Source of the DNA: Moniliella sp. 'wahieum'
Lineage: Eukaryota; Basidiomycota; Moniliellomycetes; Moniliellales; Moniliellaceae
NCBI GenBank assembly: GCA_003971905.1
Contig: RSEE01000130.1
Location: 92,391-156,390, forward strand
Reading direction: 5' to 3'
Length of the DNA: 64,000 nucleotides
Part shown: piece after piece, positions 47,001 to 60,500 of the stretch
Numbering within the stretch: position 1 is the first letter of the stretch
Layout of the letters: each line of letters starts with the position of its first letter
Made by a program: the position numbers and the translations under genes
Notes under the pieces: model-generated
Told to the model about the DNA's origin: nothing
Seen by the model: only the letters and a program-made list of their open reading frames with translations
Database searches by the model: none

Positions 47001-47188
47001 TTTTCTTCTTTTTTCTTTTCTTGGTTAGTGGTAAGTTGGGCGTAGAGTAATGGTATAGACAGGCACTGGGGTGGTGCTCAAGAACAAGATCCTAAGATGC
47101 GATCCAGCCAAGTCTAGGCAAGGCAAGTGGTGGTCACGGCTAGGCAAGCGCACAAACAAGCTTGCGCCTTGACCTTGAAACCGTAGGA
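41094..47188. other. gene-poor, AT-richer block with degraded repeats
   Basis: No ORF longer than about 130 codons has recognisable content, and third-position bias is absent. Visible simple sequences: poly-G at 44550-44573, (CA)n(CT)n at 45295-45321, AGGACAGGAC units at 45604-45652 and poly-C at 46695-46711. The 41.5 kb block matches 37.8 kb. The region probably is old transposon sequence. Confidence 0.5.
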
Positions 47189-50100
47189 TCAAGCCTCTTC
47201 CGACTCGCGCTTCTTGGCCTCCATGGGACGTATCCTCCGACCTGCTCGACGTCCTTTCGTCGGCGGGGACAATGCGTGCCCCGGGGGCAAGGCGTGCGGG
47301 TCGTGAGCTTCGTCACCTCGATGGGCTGGTCGTCGCCCAAGTGAGAGGAGAGGTAAGTGGTGGTGGTGCAGTTCGATCGGGTGACCGTGGCGGTCGTACT
47401 TGCGTGGTGTGCGACGTTCAAATGCGCACACACATCGTAACGGGTTGGTACGTGAGGATTGGGCAAAGATTGCGTCCATCTCTTCCAGACTCCGGCCCAT
47501 GGTTTCGGAAAGATAAAGTACGTGCACACGAGGATAAACAGGTTGAGCACCGAGAAGACCGTGTACGTCTGTCGGTCACCCAAGCCCCATAACCAAAACA
47601 CACAAAGCAAAGCACGCAAACGCAAAGCAATCCAAACACCGCATTGCATTGAAGCCAGAACAAAAGCACAGCCAAGTTAGTTCACCAACTCCATCTAATT
47701 CTTCACGGCTGGTGGGTCTCGTGCGACAGACGCACCACACGAGGCCGACATCAGACGCGACATCAGACGTCCAAAGGAGCGGGACGTACATGTACTTGAT
47801 TTGCACAAAACTAATTGGTGACACCTACGCCAGCCACCGCGCAATAAAGTCAGTATTCCACCCTTACGGTACGGCGTGGTACCGTCACCACCAGCACAAA
47901 CAGAGACACAACGAAATGGGCATACGTACCATCACCACTGTCCGTCCCAAACCGGCGTTTCGTCCAGTCCAACCGAACCACAACCACAACCACAAAGAGT
48001 CAGTCACGCGGTCCTGCAAACCATCGCCTTCGCCATCACATCGTCCTCGCCACGGAGCACCCAGCGACACGCCGACGCCTGGCTGGGCCCACCGTCACGT
48101 ACCCCCCCACCCCCCCGCACCCACGACAGAGAGAGAGAGAGAGGGAGAGCTCCCCCCACGGACACAAAGAGAGAGAGAGAGAGAGAGAAGAGAGCAAAGT
48201 AGGAACGTACCTAAGAATTCCAAATCCAATTCGAGGCGGTAGAGATTCTGTAGGATGAGAGTACCCCGGCAACACACCGCGCCAAAGTGCGTCATTAGTC
48301 CGTCGCCGGTTGGTCGTCAGCACAACCAAACCCAACACACAACAACACAACACAACACAAGACAAAAGGAAAGACAAGACAACAAGATGAAACGCCATCC
48401 TGTCCCGTTCCGTCGCGGCACCCACACCCAACGCGGTACCACGGTACAGGAAGCCTAACCCCACCAGGGAAAAAAGAAGAAGAAAAGGAATCGAAAACAA
48501 GACGTACCCATTGGCAGCGGCGCGAACGACCAAGGGGGTCATTTCGGCCGGGGTCAACCAGGTCATGCCGAGCCATCCAATGGCAAAAAGGTATTAAACA
48601 AAAAGAGACAGATGACCGAAATGACCGCAGCGGCAGTATTGGTTCCGCCTACAGTGTGCTTCGAGGGCTTGTAGCGCGGGTGCGTGACGCTCGGCGCATT
48701 GGTCACGGCGAGCACCATCATGGTCAAGCACTGTCCTGCTGCACCAAAGAGCATCAGGGGACGTCGACCCACATGCTCCACGAGGTAATACGCAATCCAC
48801 GACGCGGCAAAGTATTCCGTGCCATTGGCGGCAGCTAGCACGCGGCTCATCAAGGGTCCAAGCCAAGGTTGTTCTGGAAAATCGTCCCGGCATAGTACGT
48901 GATAAGGTTGATCCCGGAAATCTATACCCCACAGAAACAAACCAACATGAAACAGGGGGGGGGATCAAACACGAGTGGAAGAGAGAGCAAGCAAAAGGAA
49001 CCAAGGTCGAGTCAGCGTCTCAGCGTCTTTTGCCACGCAAAAACGCGACACGGAGCGCAAATGGAAAACGAAACCGTACCTGTTGAAAGCACTGGCTAAT
49101 AAAGCCCAGTGCGACGCGGTGCAAGTACTACGCGTCGGACCATTCGAGTAGAGTTCGCGCCAAGTGAGAGATTTGGCCGCGCCGACCGATTCGCGCATTT
49201 CTTCAATCGCAACGGAAATTTCCGGGTGGTCCGGGGGTTCTTCGTACAGCGACGACAGGACGCGACGCGCTTCTTCTTCCTGGTTCTTGAGCATGAGGAA
49301 GCGAGGGCTCTCGCACAGCGACATGGTCAGCAAGAGCGTAGGCAAGGCAAGTACGATTTGTAAGGCGAGCGGGACACGCCAGGCCGCATCCCGCGTGCGG
49401 ACTGTGCGGGTGTTTGCGTTCAATCCAGTAGAAGGCAAAGTCGATCCAGTAACCTGCGGGCGTCCAAGTAATACAGCAGAGAGGAGAGAAAGATACATAA
49501 AGACAGACACACAATAAGGGTCGGGTCAGAAAACGACGGTTCAAAAACCATACACCGAGGGGGAGGGTGACCTACTCAACATGATACCGCCAGTAATGAG
49601 TGCGCCTTCAATCATGATCAGCTGTCCGCGCAAATGCGAGGGGGAGCATTCGGACTGGTACATGGGGATGGTGTGTCTTCATGCCATTTCCAATGCCGGT
49701 AACGACACGAGCAACAATCAATTGGCTCAGTTTAACGACGTGCACTGCAAATCGCTCCAATAATCATAATTGCCACGCCCCAGGTGATCACCTTGCGCCG
49801 CCCAATCCGGTCCCCATCACCAGACAGCTCAGTGCACCCACCATGCATCCAATTTCGTACAGACCCGTGGTTACTGTGCCCAACCAAATATCCAACCCAC
49901 CACACCAGGGGGTTTAGCCACCATTAGCCAAAGAACATGAATCGCAACCTCCATCTGCCGCACACAACCCACAACCCACCCACTGGAGGCACCCGGGGAA
50001 AAAGCGCAACGTACAGCCCTGCATGACAGCATAGTGCAACTCGGTATGATAGTCGTGTTGATCGAGTTGAACCGGTGGCGAAACGAGGCGAGGGTAAACA

Positions 50101-50315
50101 AGGATCCCATAACGCCTTGGTCATAGCCAAACATCAAGAACCCCGCGCCCGGCTGCAAGGCCAATGGTGGCGGATAGACGGTGGCCCGATAAGCCCAAGT
50201 AGGTGGGCGGGACAAAGGTCGGGTCGCGCTCGAGCTCGTCGTCGAGCTGCGACGAGGACCCACTGTCTTCCTTGGAGAACAGGCGCGTAGGGTGCGCCAG
50301 CTTGTCGACTTTCAT
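47189..50315 (-). CDS. MFS sugar porter
   Basis: Hexose/proton symport or facilitated uptake at the plasma membrane is expected. Seen: start MKVDKLAHPTRLFSKED (50315), first membrane segment with GAGFLMFGYDQGVMGSLFTL, EIGCMVGALS, DRIGRRKVITWG by frame joining, VPLALQIVLALPTLLLTMSL then CESPRFLMLKNQEEEARRVL (the PESPR-type motif), VLAAANGTEYFAASWIAYYL with VEHVGRRPLMLFGA, AAAVISVICLFLFNTF, MTWLTPAEMTPLVVRAAANG, ISTASNWIWN, VSPISFVQIKYM, YTVFSVLNLFILVCTYFI and the closing SETMGRSLEEMDAIF. At least five introns occur, several with GTACGT. The hydrophilic His/Arg-rich tail ends at TGA 47189-47191; its frame is uncertain. Frameshifts occur at 48216 and near 48590, 49830 and 50030. Substrate cannot be read from the sequence. 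Confidence 0.83.
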
Positions 50316-53300
50316 GCTGGGAGAGATGGTGGCAGGACAGAGAGTGCACGGGTGGTGGTGGTAGTTGTGGTGGTGGTAGTGGTGGTGGTGGTAGTGGTGG
50401 TAGTGGTGGTGGGGGGGAGATAAAAGCGGGGGTGGCGAGGCGGATGGGTGAGAGCGGGTGGCCAGGGCGGTGCGAGGCAAGGCAGCGGGGAAGCAAGGGT
50501 GAGAGGGAGAGGGAGAGAGAGTAAGCTCTGAGGCGCCGGAGCGATCGCGCTGGCTGTCGTGTTGGGGGGAGAAGGGGGCGAGTGAGTAGTCCTCAGGACG
50601 CAGTATATGCGTTCTCTAGAGGTACAGGTACGACGTGTGCACACCCAACTGGACCCTGCGCGCCAAGACGGCTGCGGCGGAGCCTTACGCTTCGCTTCTC
50701 CGCACTTGCGGGTGCTATATGCTACTAGGTACAGACAGGCACGCGAGGAACCAGGCCGTGCGGCAGGTACGCCACAGCTCCGATAGGTGCGGCTGCCTAC
50801 TGCCTACGTACCCCCCCCCGCCCGACCCCGCAGCTATCCATGTACACGCGACGATGGATGACATGGATGACACGATGACATCCTCGCCGCACCGGTTGTT
50901 GCCACCTGCCGCTCGCGCACACGCGCCCGTCTTGGATCTTAGATCTTACTACGCCGGCCCAACCCCGCCCTTAACCCCGCCTGCGGCCTCCGTCTCGCGG
51001 GGGGCGTGTGGCAGGCGTGTGGCAGGTGCGTGTCTCGGCGTGTGTGCGTATCGAGATTGGGTATGGTATATGGACGCTTGACAGTTGACGCTTGACGCTT
51101 GCTCGTTCCCACGGCGCGCTGCTGCGCCCCTAATCCAAGTGGACGGCGGGAATATACGCTACTGCTTGGTTGTGGGGGGTGCCCCCGTGGCGAGGAACTA
51201 GTATCAGAGACGATTGGGTGGGGAGGGTAGGGGCCATCGAGGGAGTACTCACTATTCAACTGAGTGCTGCGTACGAGGACGTGTGTGCGGAGGACCAAGG
51301 CCGCAGAGCAGCGAGGTGGAGTACATACGCGAGAGCTGCGTCCCCACAACCCCGCGCGTGGGTAAGCAGGTTGGGTTTGGTGCGCGAGAGAGAGGGGTGG
51401 GCAGGGCAGGGCTGGTTCTTGGCGGCGATAAGCGGAAGCGTTGCTCGCAGCTTTGCTTCTCCGGTGGTCCGAGGGGCGGCACGGCAGTGCTGAGCTCAGG
51501 CTGAGCTGTCAACTGACAACAACGTCCGCTGGCCATGGCTAGTAGTAGTGGCTGCTCTCTACGGGATGCTCCCTCCTCTCTCTCGCGCCGCGGACGAGCA
51601 ACCTGCGCACAGACCTGCCCAGCACTGGAGCACAATACGTATGCCATGCCCGCCCCCGCGTCGGTCTTCTTGGCGGCGCTCGGCGGGGTTAACGTTTAAC
51701 GTGTTAACACAATCCCACTCTGCCCCGATCCTCCCAAATACCACCCATCCTCACACAGCGCACCGCACCCTGTGACGCAATCATTCATCAAGTATAGGCC
51801 TTAGGCCTTAGGCCGGCTGCGTCTGGCTGTCGGCGGTATCGGCACTAAGACTCGCTACGTCAGATCTCAGATTAGCTTTTTTTTTGCTGGTCGTTGCGGT
51901 GTGGGGCAGTCACCCATCAGACCATTCATCACCACCACAAACAAAGCACACCAAGAAAAACAGCCAACCACCACCCAGTCCTTCTTCTCTCCCTCCCTCC
52001 CTTCTCACCCACGGCCAAGTGGGCCTTGCGTGTTCACCGTCCCACACAGCCCCCGCTTCTGCCCTACTCATCCATCACAGGTATTGGATCCGTTCGGGGT
52101 AAACCGGTTCCCGGTTACTAGTTCAGTTACTCCATGGACCCTCCACATGACAACCATCGTAGTTACCAACCGCTAGCTCGGGGCGGTGCTCAGCCTCAGC
52201 CTGGGCATTCCGAACGCGAAAAGTGTCCTCCGCGATCGAACCTGGCTTCCCACTGCCCAGTCCCCTTGGTTGGTCATATCGAGGTCATCGAGGTCATCGA
52301 GGTCATTAATCATGAATTCATTGGTCATTTCGTAGGCATGTACCGTACCCTCCTCTATGCATTCGACAACGAGCATGCCAGCATGCCACGTGGGATGCAG
52401 GTCCCGCACCTGAGGGAGCCCCTAGACGCCTTGCTACCCGTGCGAGGCCGTGCGCCCTCGTCCTTGTCCCCGGCAGGACCGGATCGGAGAACCGCGTCGA
52501 GCATCGAGCATTGAGCGTCGAGCGTCGAACGAGAGAGTTAGCGCGCGGAGCGCAGGCGAACAAATCGCGATGTACCCCGTACCCCCGTACCCCGTACCCC
52601 CTACCCAGTACCCCCGTACCCTGTAAAGCGAAAAGCGAAGAAGAGGGACCCGGTAAGTCGGATCCAGGTATAGTCTGGTGCCTGATCAATGCGATGGATG
52701 ATGGATGATCCCCCCGTGTTACCCGTATCTTCGTATACCAATCCCCTTCTCCTGCCCAGGCGGAGGGGCACCCCGCGCACACCAAAACTCAATCCCAATC
52801 CTCATAGCCATCCCAATTCCAATCCCACCACTCAGTAATAGTCTGACGACACGACCGAGATTGCACGGTGGGACAGCCTTCACCGTTCATCTCGTTTACC
52901 TTCACGCCAACGCTGTGTGTGCTACCAAGAGCTGAGAGCTACAGCTGTCCAACATCTACCTATTAGCGGACTGTGACTGGGGGAACACACTCCACTGGAT
53001 AGCTAACTAGGCGACGCTGCTGGCCCAGTTGATGGTATACTCCTACTGGACTACTACTGGTGTTTGGCATGGGCTAGGGGGCGCAGGGCGGAGGCGAGGG
53101 CGCAAGTACGAGACTGATGTACGTATCCAATGATGCATGATTGCATGAACATAATGACTTTGGCTAGTGGCTAGGCACCAGGGACGTGATATATGCTTTG
53201 CGGGGGTGGCGGGGGGACTAGGGGTTCCTGAAGCTCTGAAGCTTCAAGGCTTGTGGCCCGGCTGCTCTGGCGCCTCGGGTTCTGCACATGCGTACGGCGC

Positions 53301-54118
53301 TGGGAACGGCCGGCAGGACGGTCCGCGTGGCTGTTTGCTCCCTACTTCAAGTTGCGCGTGGCAGCGAGTAGGGAGAACGCCTTAGGCCTTAGGCCTTATA
53401 GGGATGAGGTGGATGAGGGGATTAGGGACTAGCGCTCCGATCTAGCTAGCGAAGCTACGCACTTCGTTCGTGACTAGTGAAGACTACGTAATGGGCAGTA
53501 GGACCTCTGCATGGGACATGGGACATGGGACTGACATGGAACGTCAAAAACGCAACAGAGTGCAAGTATTATAAGGGCCCCAACACACTGGATCGCTCCC
53601 ATCTGACCCTATCCCATTTCAGTTCTCCCATTTCAGTTCCTCTCCTCTGCCCCCTCTGCACCTCTCATGTATCGCTGCGGACATCTCTGCGATGCACGAT
53701 GAGATGTAAAGATGAGAAATGAGATGGGATGAGATGTGCCATTTGATCTGCCTAACCAGCTAGGCGTCAGCAGGACGGTGGAAGGAGGAACGCCTAGGTA
53801 ACAGCAAGGCTCGTGAGCGGGGCAGTGCCAAGGGCTCCTGGGACCTAGGGACGGTAACCATAACCGTGATGGTTTCGTTCCAACACGCATCCATACCATC
53901 CATCTACGCGCGGAGCCCGCCGGGGGGATGGGATGCACCACAGTGTCCCAACAATGCGGTAGTGGTCATGGTTATTTTGTCCATTGTGTCCATTTTGTCA
54001 TGGGGGGGGCAGGGTCATTGTGCTTGCAGGGAGGTGGTGGCCAATCTACGTGACGGACGCAATCCAACGCGGGGTGAAGGTCGCGTGGCACGCAGGCGTA
54101 CGGGTTCACTGCAAGGAC

Positions 54119-54222
54119 TGGATTGGGATGGGATGGGATGGGATAGAATTGGATTGGGATAGAATTGGATTGGGATAGAATTGGATTGGGATAGAATTGG
54201 ATTGGGATAGAATTGGATTGGG
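54119..54222. repeat. 16-bp tandem repeat GGGATAGAATTGGATT
   Basis: About five and a half units, perfect or nearly so, with GGGATGGGAT flanks. Confidence 0.92.
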
Positions 54223-54464
54223 ATGGGACGGGATGAAAGGGGGATGCAATCGATGGGATGGGACTTTTGGGTTGCTTGGTTGGTTGGGTGGTTGGTCGGG
54301 TGGTCACTGGGACAAGGATGGGGAGGGGGATGGGAGGGACAAGTACTTGGTTGCTGGGACGATAGGGGCAAGTCGGTAGGACACGAGGAGGGGAAGTAAG
54401 CGAGCCAACCCCCCTCCCACTTCGCTCCCCCCGCTTACCCTTGACCCAGATCTTGACGCCGACG

Positions 54465-54526
54465 CCAACGCCAACGCCAACGCCAACGCCAACGCCAACG
54501 CCAACGCCAACGCCAACGCCGACGCC
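54465..54526. repeat. (GCCAAC)n hexanucleotide repeat
   Basis: About ten units a few bases beyond the stop codon of the large minus-strand gene, so probably in its 3' UTR. Confidence 0.92.
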
Positions 54527-54535
54527 CACACCAAC

Positions 54536-57500
54536 CTAGACCACATCAAACACATGTTCCTGGACGGCAAGCAAGGCAGCCTGGTACCGGCTCTGTTCCC
54601 TGAACATGTGCTGGACGAGCAAAGGCGGGGGGAGACGTAACCTGCGCATCGCCGCACGGACATAGACGCGCACCCAGCGACTCTGGGGCTGCAACTGCGA
54701 CGCGCGCAACAGGGGAAACTACCGACCACATGATCAGACCAAGTACGTACTTCCCATGGTCCCGAGACCGACTGGGCATTCACTTCGCCCATATCGGCGC
54801 GGAGCACGTCGGCGGGCGGAAGGAGCTGCGCACGCGCCAACAGGGTCGTGTGGAATTGCAGGAGCAGGTTCGGGTTGCCCGGACGCGAAGGTCGTTGGCT
54901 CTCTGGCACAGCGTTGAGCGCCGCCGTCAACGCCGTCTCCACTGCTCGTTCTAGCTCGGTCTGCGGGGGAAAAAGAAGAAAAAAAGAAGAAGAAGAGGAG
55001 GTTAGCTTTACTCTTTACTCTTTGCTCTTTGTCACTGTCTGTGCCCGCGACCCAACACCCAAACCAAACCACAGAAGAAGAAAAAACGTACCAAAAGCGT
55101 GCTGGCCTCACTGACCCACGCGCGGGCGGGGGGGAAAGCAGCGAGCGGAGCGAGCCCGACGAGTCGGCGCGGCGACCGCAGTTCTTCCTGTAACTTGACC
55201 ACCAACTCATGTAAGTGCGCTTGCGTCGTAGACGACTGCGCCCACCGTTTCACCAGCCCAGGTGGGACAGCTCGACGGCCTCCCAACCCCGTACCCACTC
55301 CCGTACCTGCCGTCGTGGTGGACCCTGTGGTCGTGGAGCCTGTCGTGGGAGAGTTGTGGCGGCCATGGCCATACGGCCCGTGTGCGCGTACACGGCCATG
55401 TACCGCCGCGTCGGCAGGAAGAGGGTTAAACGTAGCAGGCGGAACTCCCAAACTAACGGCATAGGCCAAGGAAACTCGGTGGTGCCACTACCACTACCAC
55501 TCCCACTCCCACTCCCACTGCCCGTGGTCGTGGTACCAGGGATGGTGGTAGCGGCTGTTGCGGTAGTTGTGGGTGAGGGTACGGGTGGGGGGGCAAAGTA
55601 GGCGTTGCAAGCCAAGATCGACGCAGGACAGCTTCCACCTCGGGGGAGGGCAAGAGTTGAGCCTGGACCAACGCGTCGCATATGACTTGGATCAACGCAT
55701 TTTGCAGTGCACGAGCCGAGGCTGGTGGAAGCCTACCCCGCGCGTTCGTCCCCGTGGTCCCATTTGCGTTCCCACTTGCGTTCCCACTTGCGTTCGTTCG
55801 TCCACGGGTACTCCCGCTCGCGGTCCCACTTGCGTTCGTGCGCGTGGTTCCACTGGTACTCGTGGTCCCGCTCGTACTCGTACTCGTACTCGCGTTGGCC
55901 AAGCTCGTCTGTAGCAAAGGTAACAGCACCTGACACGTTTTCCTCTGCACCCAGCACGACCAATTCGATCTAGCGCGTCAGCCAACCCAACCAACAGAAC
56001 CCCACCCAAGCACCAAGCACCAAGCACCAAGAAACCAAGAAACCAGAAAAGGAAAAGGAAAAGGAATAGGGGAGAGACGTACCAACGCACGGCGCACCTG
56101 GACTTCCAACGCCGCTGCCGTATCGGAGCGGCGCAGAGCGCAGCAGGCGCAGCAGGTGCCGTAGGGGTTACTAGCGCCAGAGGCGGGGGAGGTCATGCGC
56201 GTGGTCAGTGCCACCCTCGATGCGGGACGTTTGCGAGGTTCGCCCAGTTTGGGCAGATGCGATTGCGAGTGCGATTGCGAGTGCGACTGGGAATGCGACT
56301 GGGAGTGCGGCTGGGAGTGCGAAAGCTGAGGTGAGGGGGGGGGTTCAGAGCGGGGCCGTTTGCGAGGGCCGTCAGTGCCAGCATCAGCATCAGCATGAGC
56401 GGTGGTAGTCCTAGTGGTGGAAGCATTTCCCTTGCCGTTGCCGTTGCCGTTGCCGTTGCCATTGCCGTTGCCCTTGCCGTTGCCGTTCACGATGACGTTA
56501 GCGGTGGTGGGTGGTGGTGGTGGTGGTGGTGGTGGGCGGGGGGAGGGAAGCAGCGATGCGGCGGAAAATGCGCACGTCGTCCGAGAGGATCTGGACCAAG
56601 GGAGCGAGTTGACGAGCCAGTGCGCGTGCCTGGTCCGGCGAAAGACGTTGAGGTTGCCGGTTACCTTTTCCCTTCCCTTCCCCTTACCTTTGCCTTTGCC
56701 TTTGCCCTTACCCTTGCCTTTGCCTTTGCCCTTGCCCTTGGGGTTGTTGTCGGGCCTGTTGAGGTAGGCGCGGGTGAGCCAGCCGGTCGGGTGGAGCGCT
56801 GGGTCGCGCAAGAGCGGGTAAAACTCGACGAGCTGCGCGGTCCAGTGGTTCCGTGTCGACGGGGGTCGCGTCGAACCCCCCGCAGCGCTAGAAGTGGAAG
56901 GACGTAGCGTAGCGGTAGCGGTAGAAGTCGAAGTGGAGGCAGAGGCGGAAGCGGCCGCTTCGCGCGCCATCTCCCCCGGGGGAGAAGACGACCTTGCATG
57001 CGCAACGCCAGCTGCCGTCTTGCCTCGACAACGTCCACGTCGTACGTCACCGCCGCTTCGGCGAGTAGGGGAGAGCGTGTCCTGTGTAGTGGGGGTGGTG
57101 GTGGTGGTGATGATGATGGTGGAAGGACAGGGTCATATGTCAGCATGGCCAAACCAAAAAAGGAAGAGGGACAAAAAAAGAAGAAAAGAAAAACGTACAA
57201 AGTGCACTCGGACGAGTTGCTTCCACATGTGCGCAGCGCGCGAGAGAGGCCATGGGGACGTCAGTGGCACAGCAGCGACGCGCACAGAAGAAGGACGCCG
57301 AGGGAGCGCGTGCATGAGCTTCTCAATGTCCAACGCGATGCGCATGGTGGCGACGACAGTGGCGGGGCTGTGGTGCCAGGCGGTGAGGTAGCCGTTCGGC
57401 AGGGTCAGGTAACGATGCACCCGCAGTAGAGCCAACGGGTGGTCGGGGCGCTTCCTAAGGTAGGCCAGCAGGCCCGTCGCGTCGGGCTGCAGGTTGCCCA

Positions 57501-60500
57501 GCCCCAGGAGCGGGTACGCCGTGCACGTCTGCGGGCCACCTGCGTCGCGGTATCGTCTCCGGTGTGTTTGTCTGCGTTGGCGACGGCGACGGCGGGGCGA
57601 CGGCGCACGTGCAGCAGATGGGCGACTCGAGGGCGTTGCGCATGCGCTCGAGCGTCGTGCGCGGCGGGAGGACGTCGAGGACGGCAAGCGCATCCCAGAG
57701 AGCGCGCCAGAGATAGTACCTGCGACGACGTCGGCGCATGTCCCTGGCCACTCGTTCGTGTGAGGGCGCGTCTGGCCCATCGGACTGTGCTTCTCCACCT
57801 CGGCCTCGGGCCACACCTCCAGCGTCATGTCCCGCGACAGAAGCGGCTTTAGCGACTCCGTCAGCGGTTTCATCTCCGTCTGCACCACCGCCACGTAGCG
57901 ATTCCCCACCAAACATGCGTCAACCACACCAAACAAACCAAAACAAACCAAAACAAACCAAAACAAACCAAACCAGTCAGTCAATCAATCCGTCACTCCA
58001 TGCCAATACCAATCTCTAGCGGAAGGTACGTACCTTGATGATCTCCTCGACGCGCGTCCAGCGCATCGGACACCAACGCAGTCACCCTCACCGGAAAGAC
58101 GACGCAGCTCGCGACCAGCGCCGCGACAGCCACCCTCACCGGCAAGCCGACCCAGCTCGCGACCAGCGCCGCGACAGTCACCCTCACCGGGAAGCCGACG
58201 CAGCTCACGACCACGACCAGGACCAAGACCATGCGACCAGAAGCAGTAGCAGTAGCAGTGGTAGTAGCGTCCAGCACGTGTCGTCCCCCCCGCCTCGCCC
58301 ACCCCCGAGTCCTGCCTTGTCATCCTCATCCTCATCGTCGTCGTCGGCGGCGGCGGCGGTGCTGGTCGGCTTGCCGGTGAGTGGTGGTTGTCGCGGCGCT
58401 GGTCGCGAGGTGGGTCGCGCGGAGGACTGGGTGCAGGGCGCGTGCGAGGTTCAGTCCGAGGGTGCTGCAAACGAGCAATTTCGTTGCGCTGTCGTTGCAG
58501 TCCTGGACGCACGTAGGGCGTAGCGCCTGTGCGTGTCGTACCACCTCCCGACGAAGAAGAAGAAGAAGAAGAGAAGAAGAAGATGAGGATGAGGAAGATG
58601 AGGAAGAGGAAGGTGTGCGGCGGTGTACGTCGTTGGCGTGCGAGTGGAATGGTTGGAGCTAGAACGCGACCGCGACCGCGACCGCGAACGTGATCTGGAA
58701 CTGGAACTGGACGTGTCCGAGTCGGGGATGTAATGGGGCGGATGGGCGGTTTGGTGCGCACGATGATTTGGCAGCTCGAGTCCGAATCCGAATCCGAATC
58801 CGAATTCGAGTTCGAGTCGGAATCGGAAGCTGAGTGCGGGTCCGAGTGGGGTCCAAGGGCGGGTCCGCATCCGGGGCCATATGCAAGTTGGCGTCCGAGT
58901 CCGAATCCGAGGTTGAAGCCGACTTGGGTCCGTCGTGGTCCTGGGTCGAGGGCGAGCGGGACGGCGAGTACGAAGAAGAAGAGGACGACGACGACGAAGA
59001 GGGAGCGGGGACGACGACGAGGACGAAGAAGAGAAGAAGAAGAAGAAGAGGAAGAGGAAGACGGGACCGTCGGGTCGCGCTTAGTGGTCGACCGCGCGCG
59101 CACGGACGCCGAAGCAGACGACGACGCATGAGACTGCACTGAGGCTGCCGACGACGCATGAGACTGCACCGACGCGGCTCGGGACCCACGGTCAAGCGGG
59201 GACGCGAGGCGAGGGCCGCGGCGGGGTCGGGTTTGAGTGTGCGCTGGAGCGTGCGCGCAGGGCTGCTGCTTCTGCTTCTGGTTATGGTGGTGGGGTGCGG
59301 AGAAGTGGAAGTGGAAGTGGAAGAAGAGATTGGGACTGAGATTGGGGCTGGGAGTGAGGATGGGATTGAGGGTGGGATTGAGGATGGGACTGGGAGTGAG
59401 CATGGGACGGAGGATGAGGGTAGCAGGCTTGCTTGACGAGTCCCAGTGGCAGGGACAGTGGCATCTATCGCGCTGACCACGGGCGTGTCCATCCTAGCCC
59501 CAGGCAGGTCCTCCCTCATGTCCATGTCCACATCCATGTCCACGTCCATGTCCACGTCCATGTCCACATTGGCGTCCCTGGTGTTACCGATGAACCTGTC
59601 CGACCCAGCTCCGGCCTCAGCCTCGTCCACACCCGCGTCTGCAAGCGGGGGCAAAGGGTAGGCCGTGACGAGGAGGCGAACTTCGCGCACCGCCGCACGG
59701 GCAATGAACGTGGTGGACGGGTGAGCTTGCCAGGCGGCCAAAGCGGCGGGGAGCGCCTCGTCGCTGGTGGCTGGTGCAGACGACGACGCACAAGCGGAGG
59801 TCGGAACCGCGCAAGTCGTAGCACAGGGTACGCAGCTTGTAGTTCCCTTGACCAGTGGCGCTCCGACGAGTTTGTACTCGAGCCCGGGGGGAACCCGTCC
59901 CGTGTGGTGGTGGGGTGGTGGTGGTGGCCAAGGCCGAAGCGGCGGGAGGAACCCAGCGCGGATCAAGTGGAGCAGAGGTGGTGCATAGCAACCCAAGCGA
60001 CCGCTTCCAGTGCGCTGCCTGGCCCACCCCATGCACCTCGTCCACCAACGTCTTGCCCGCGACAGCGCAGCAAATACCAGTGCCTCCTCGACCAGCCGGT
60101 CCAGCTCTGCTTCCTGGCTCGATACGGGCGGGGATACCGATACAGATGCGGATGCTGATGCGGATGGCAAGGCCAGTGCCAATGCCGAAGATGATTCCAA
60201 TGTCGGAGCTGATTCCAATGCCAATGCCGGTACTGATGTTGATGTTGATGTTGATGCTGGACCGGCGAGCGGCTCGACAGACGCGGAGCGTGGCAGCGGC
60301 GCTTGCGCCCCAGTGCTTGGCATCCGCGGGGGAAGGGGAGCGGGTGCCGGAGCGGGAGGAGGAGGGAGGGAGAGAAGGACGCGGAAGTGGTGAACCAGGC
60401 GCAGGAGGGACCGAACGTGCTCCAACTCGTCCACCTCTTCCATTTCCTCATCGTATCCCTGCTCCTGTGACGCTGCTTTCCCACCCGCTGTCCCCTGGCG

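Larger units (their letters stand above)
50316..54535. other. intergenic, no supported gene
   Basis: A GGTGGT/GGTAGT repeat lies upstream of the sugar transporter (50350-50410), and GGCCTTAGGCC heptads at 51797-51815 and 53380-53398. Runs of CCCCGTACC occur at 52573-52622. ORFs here lack family resemblance or bias. Confidence 0.4.
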
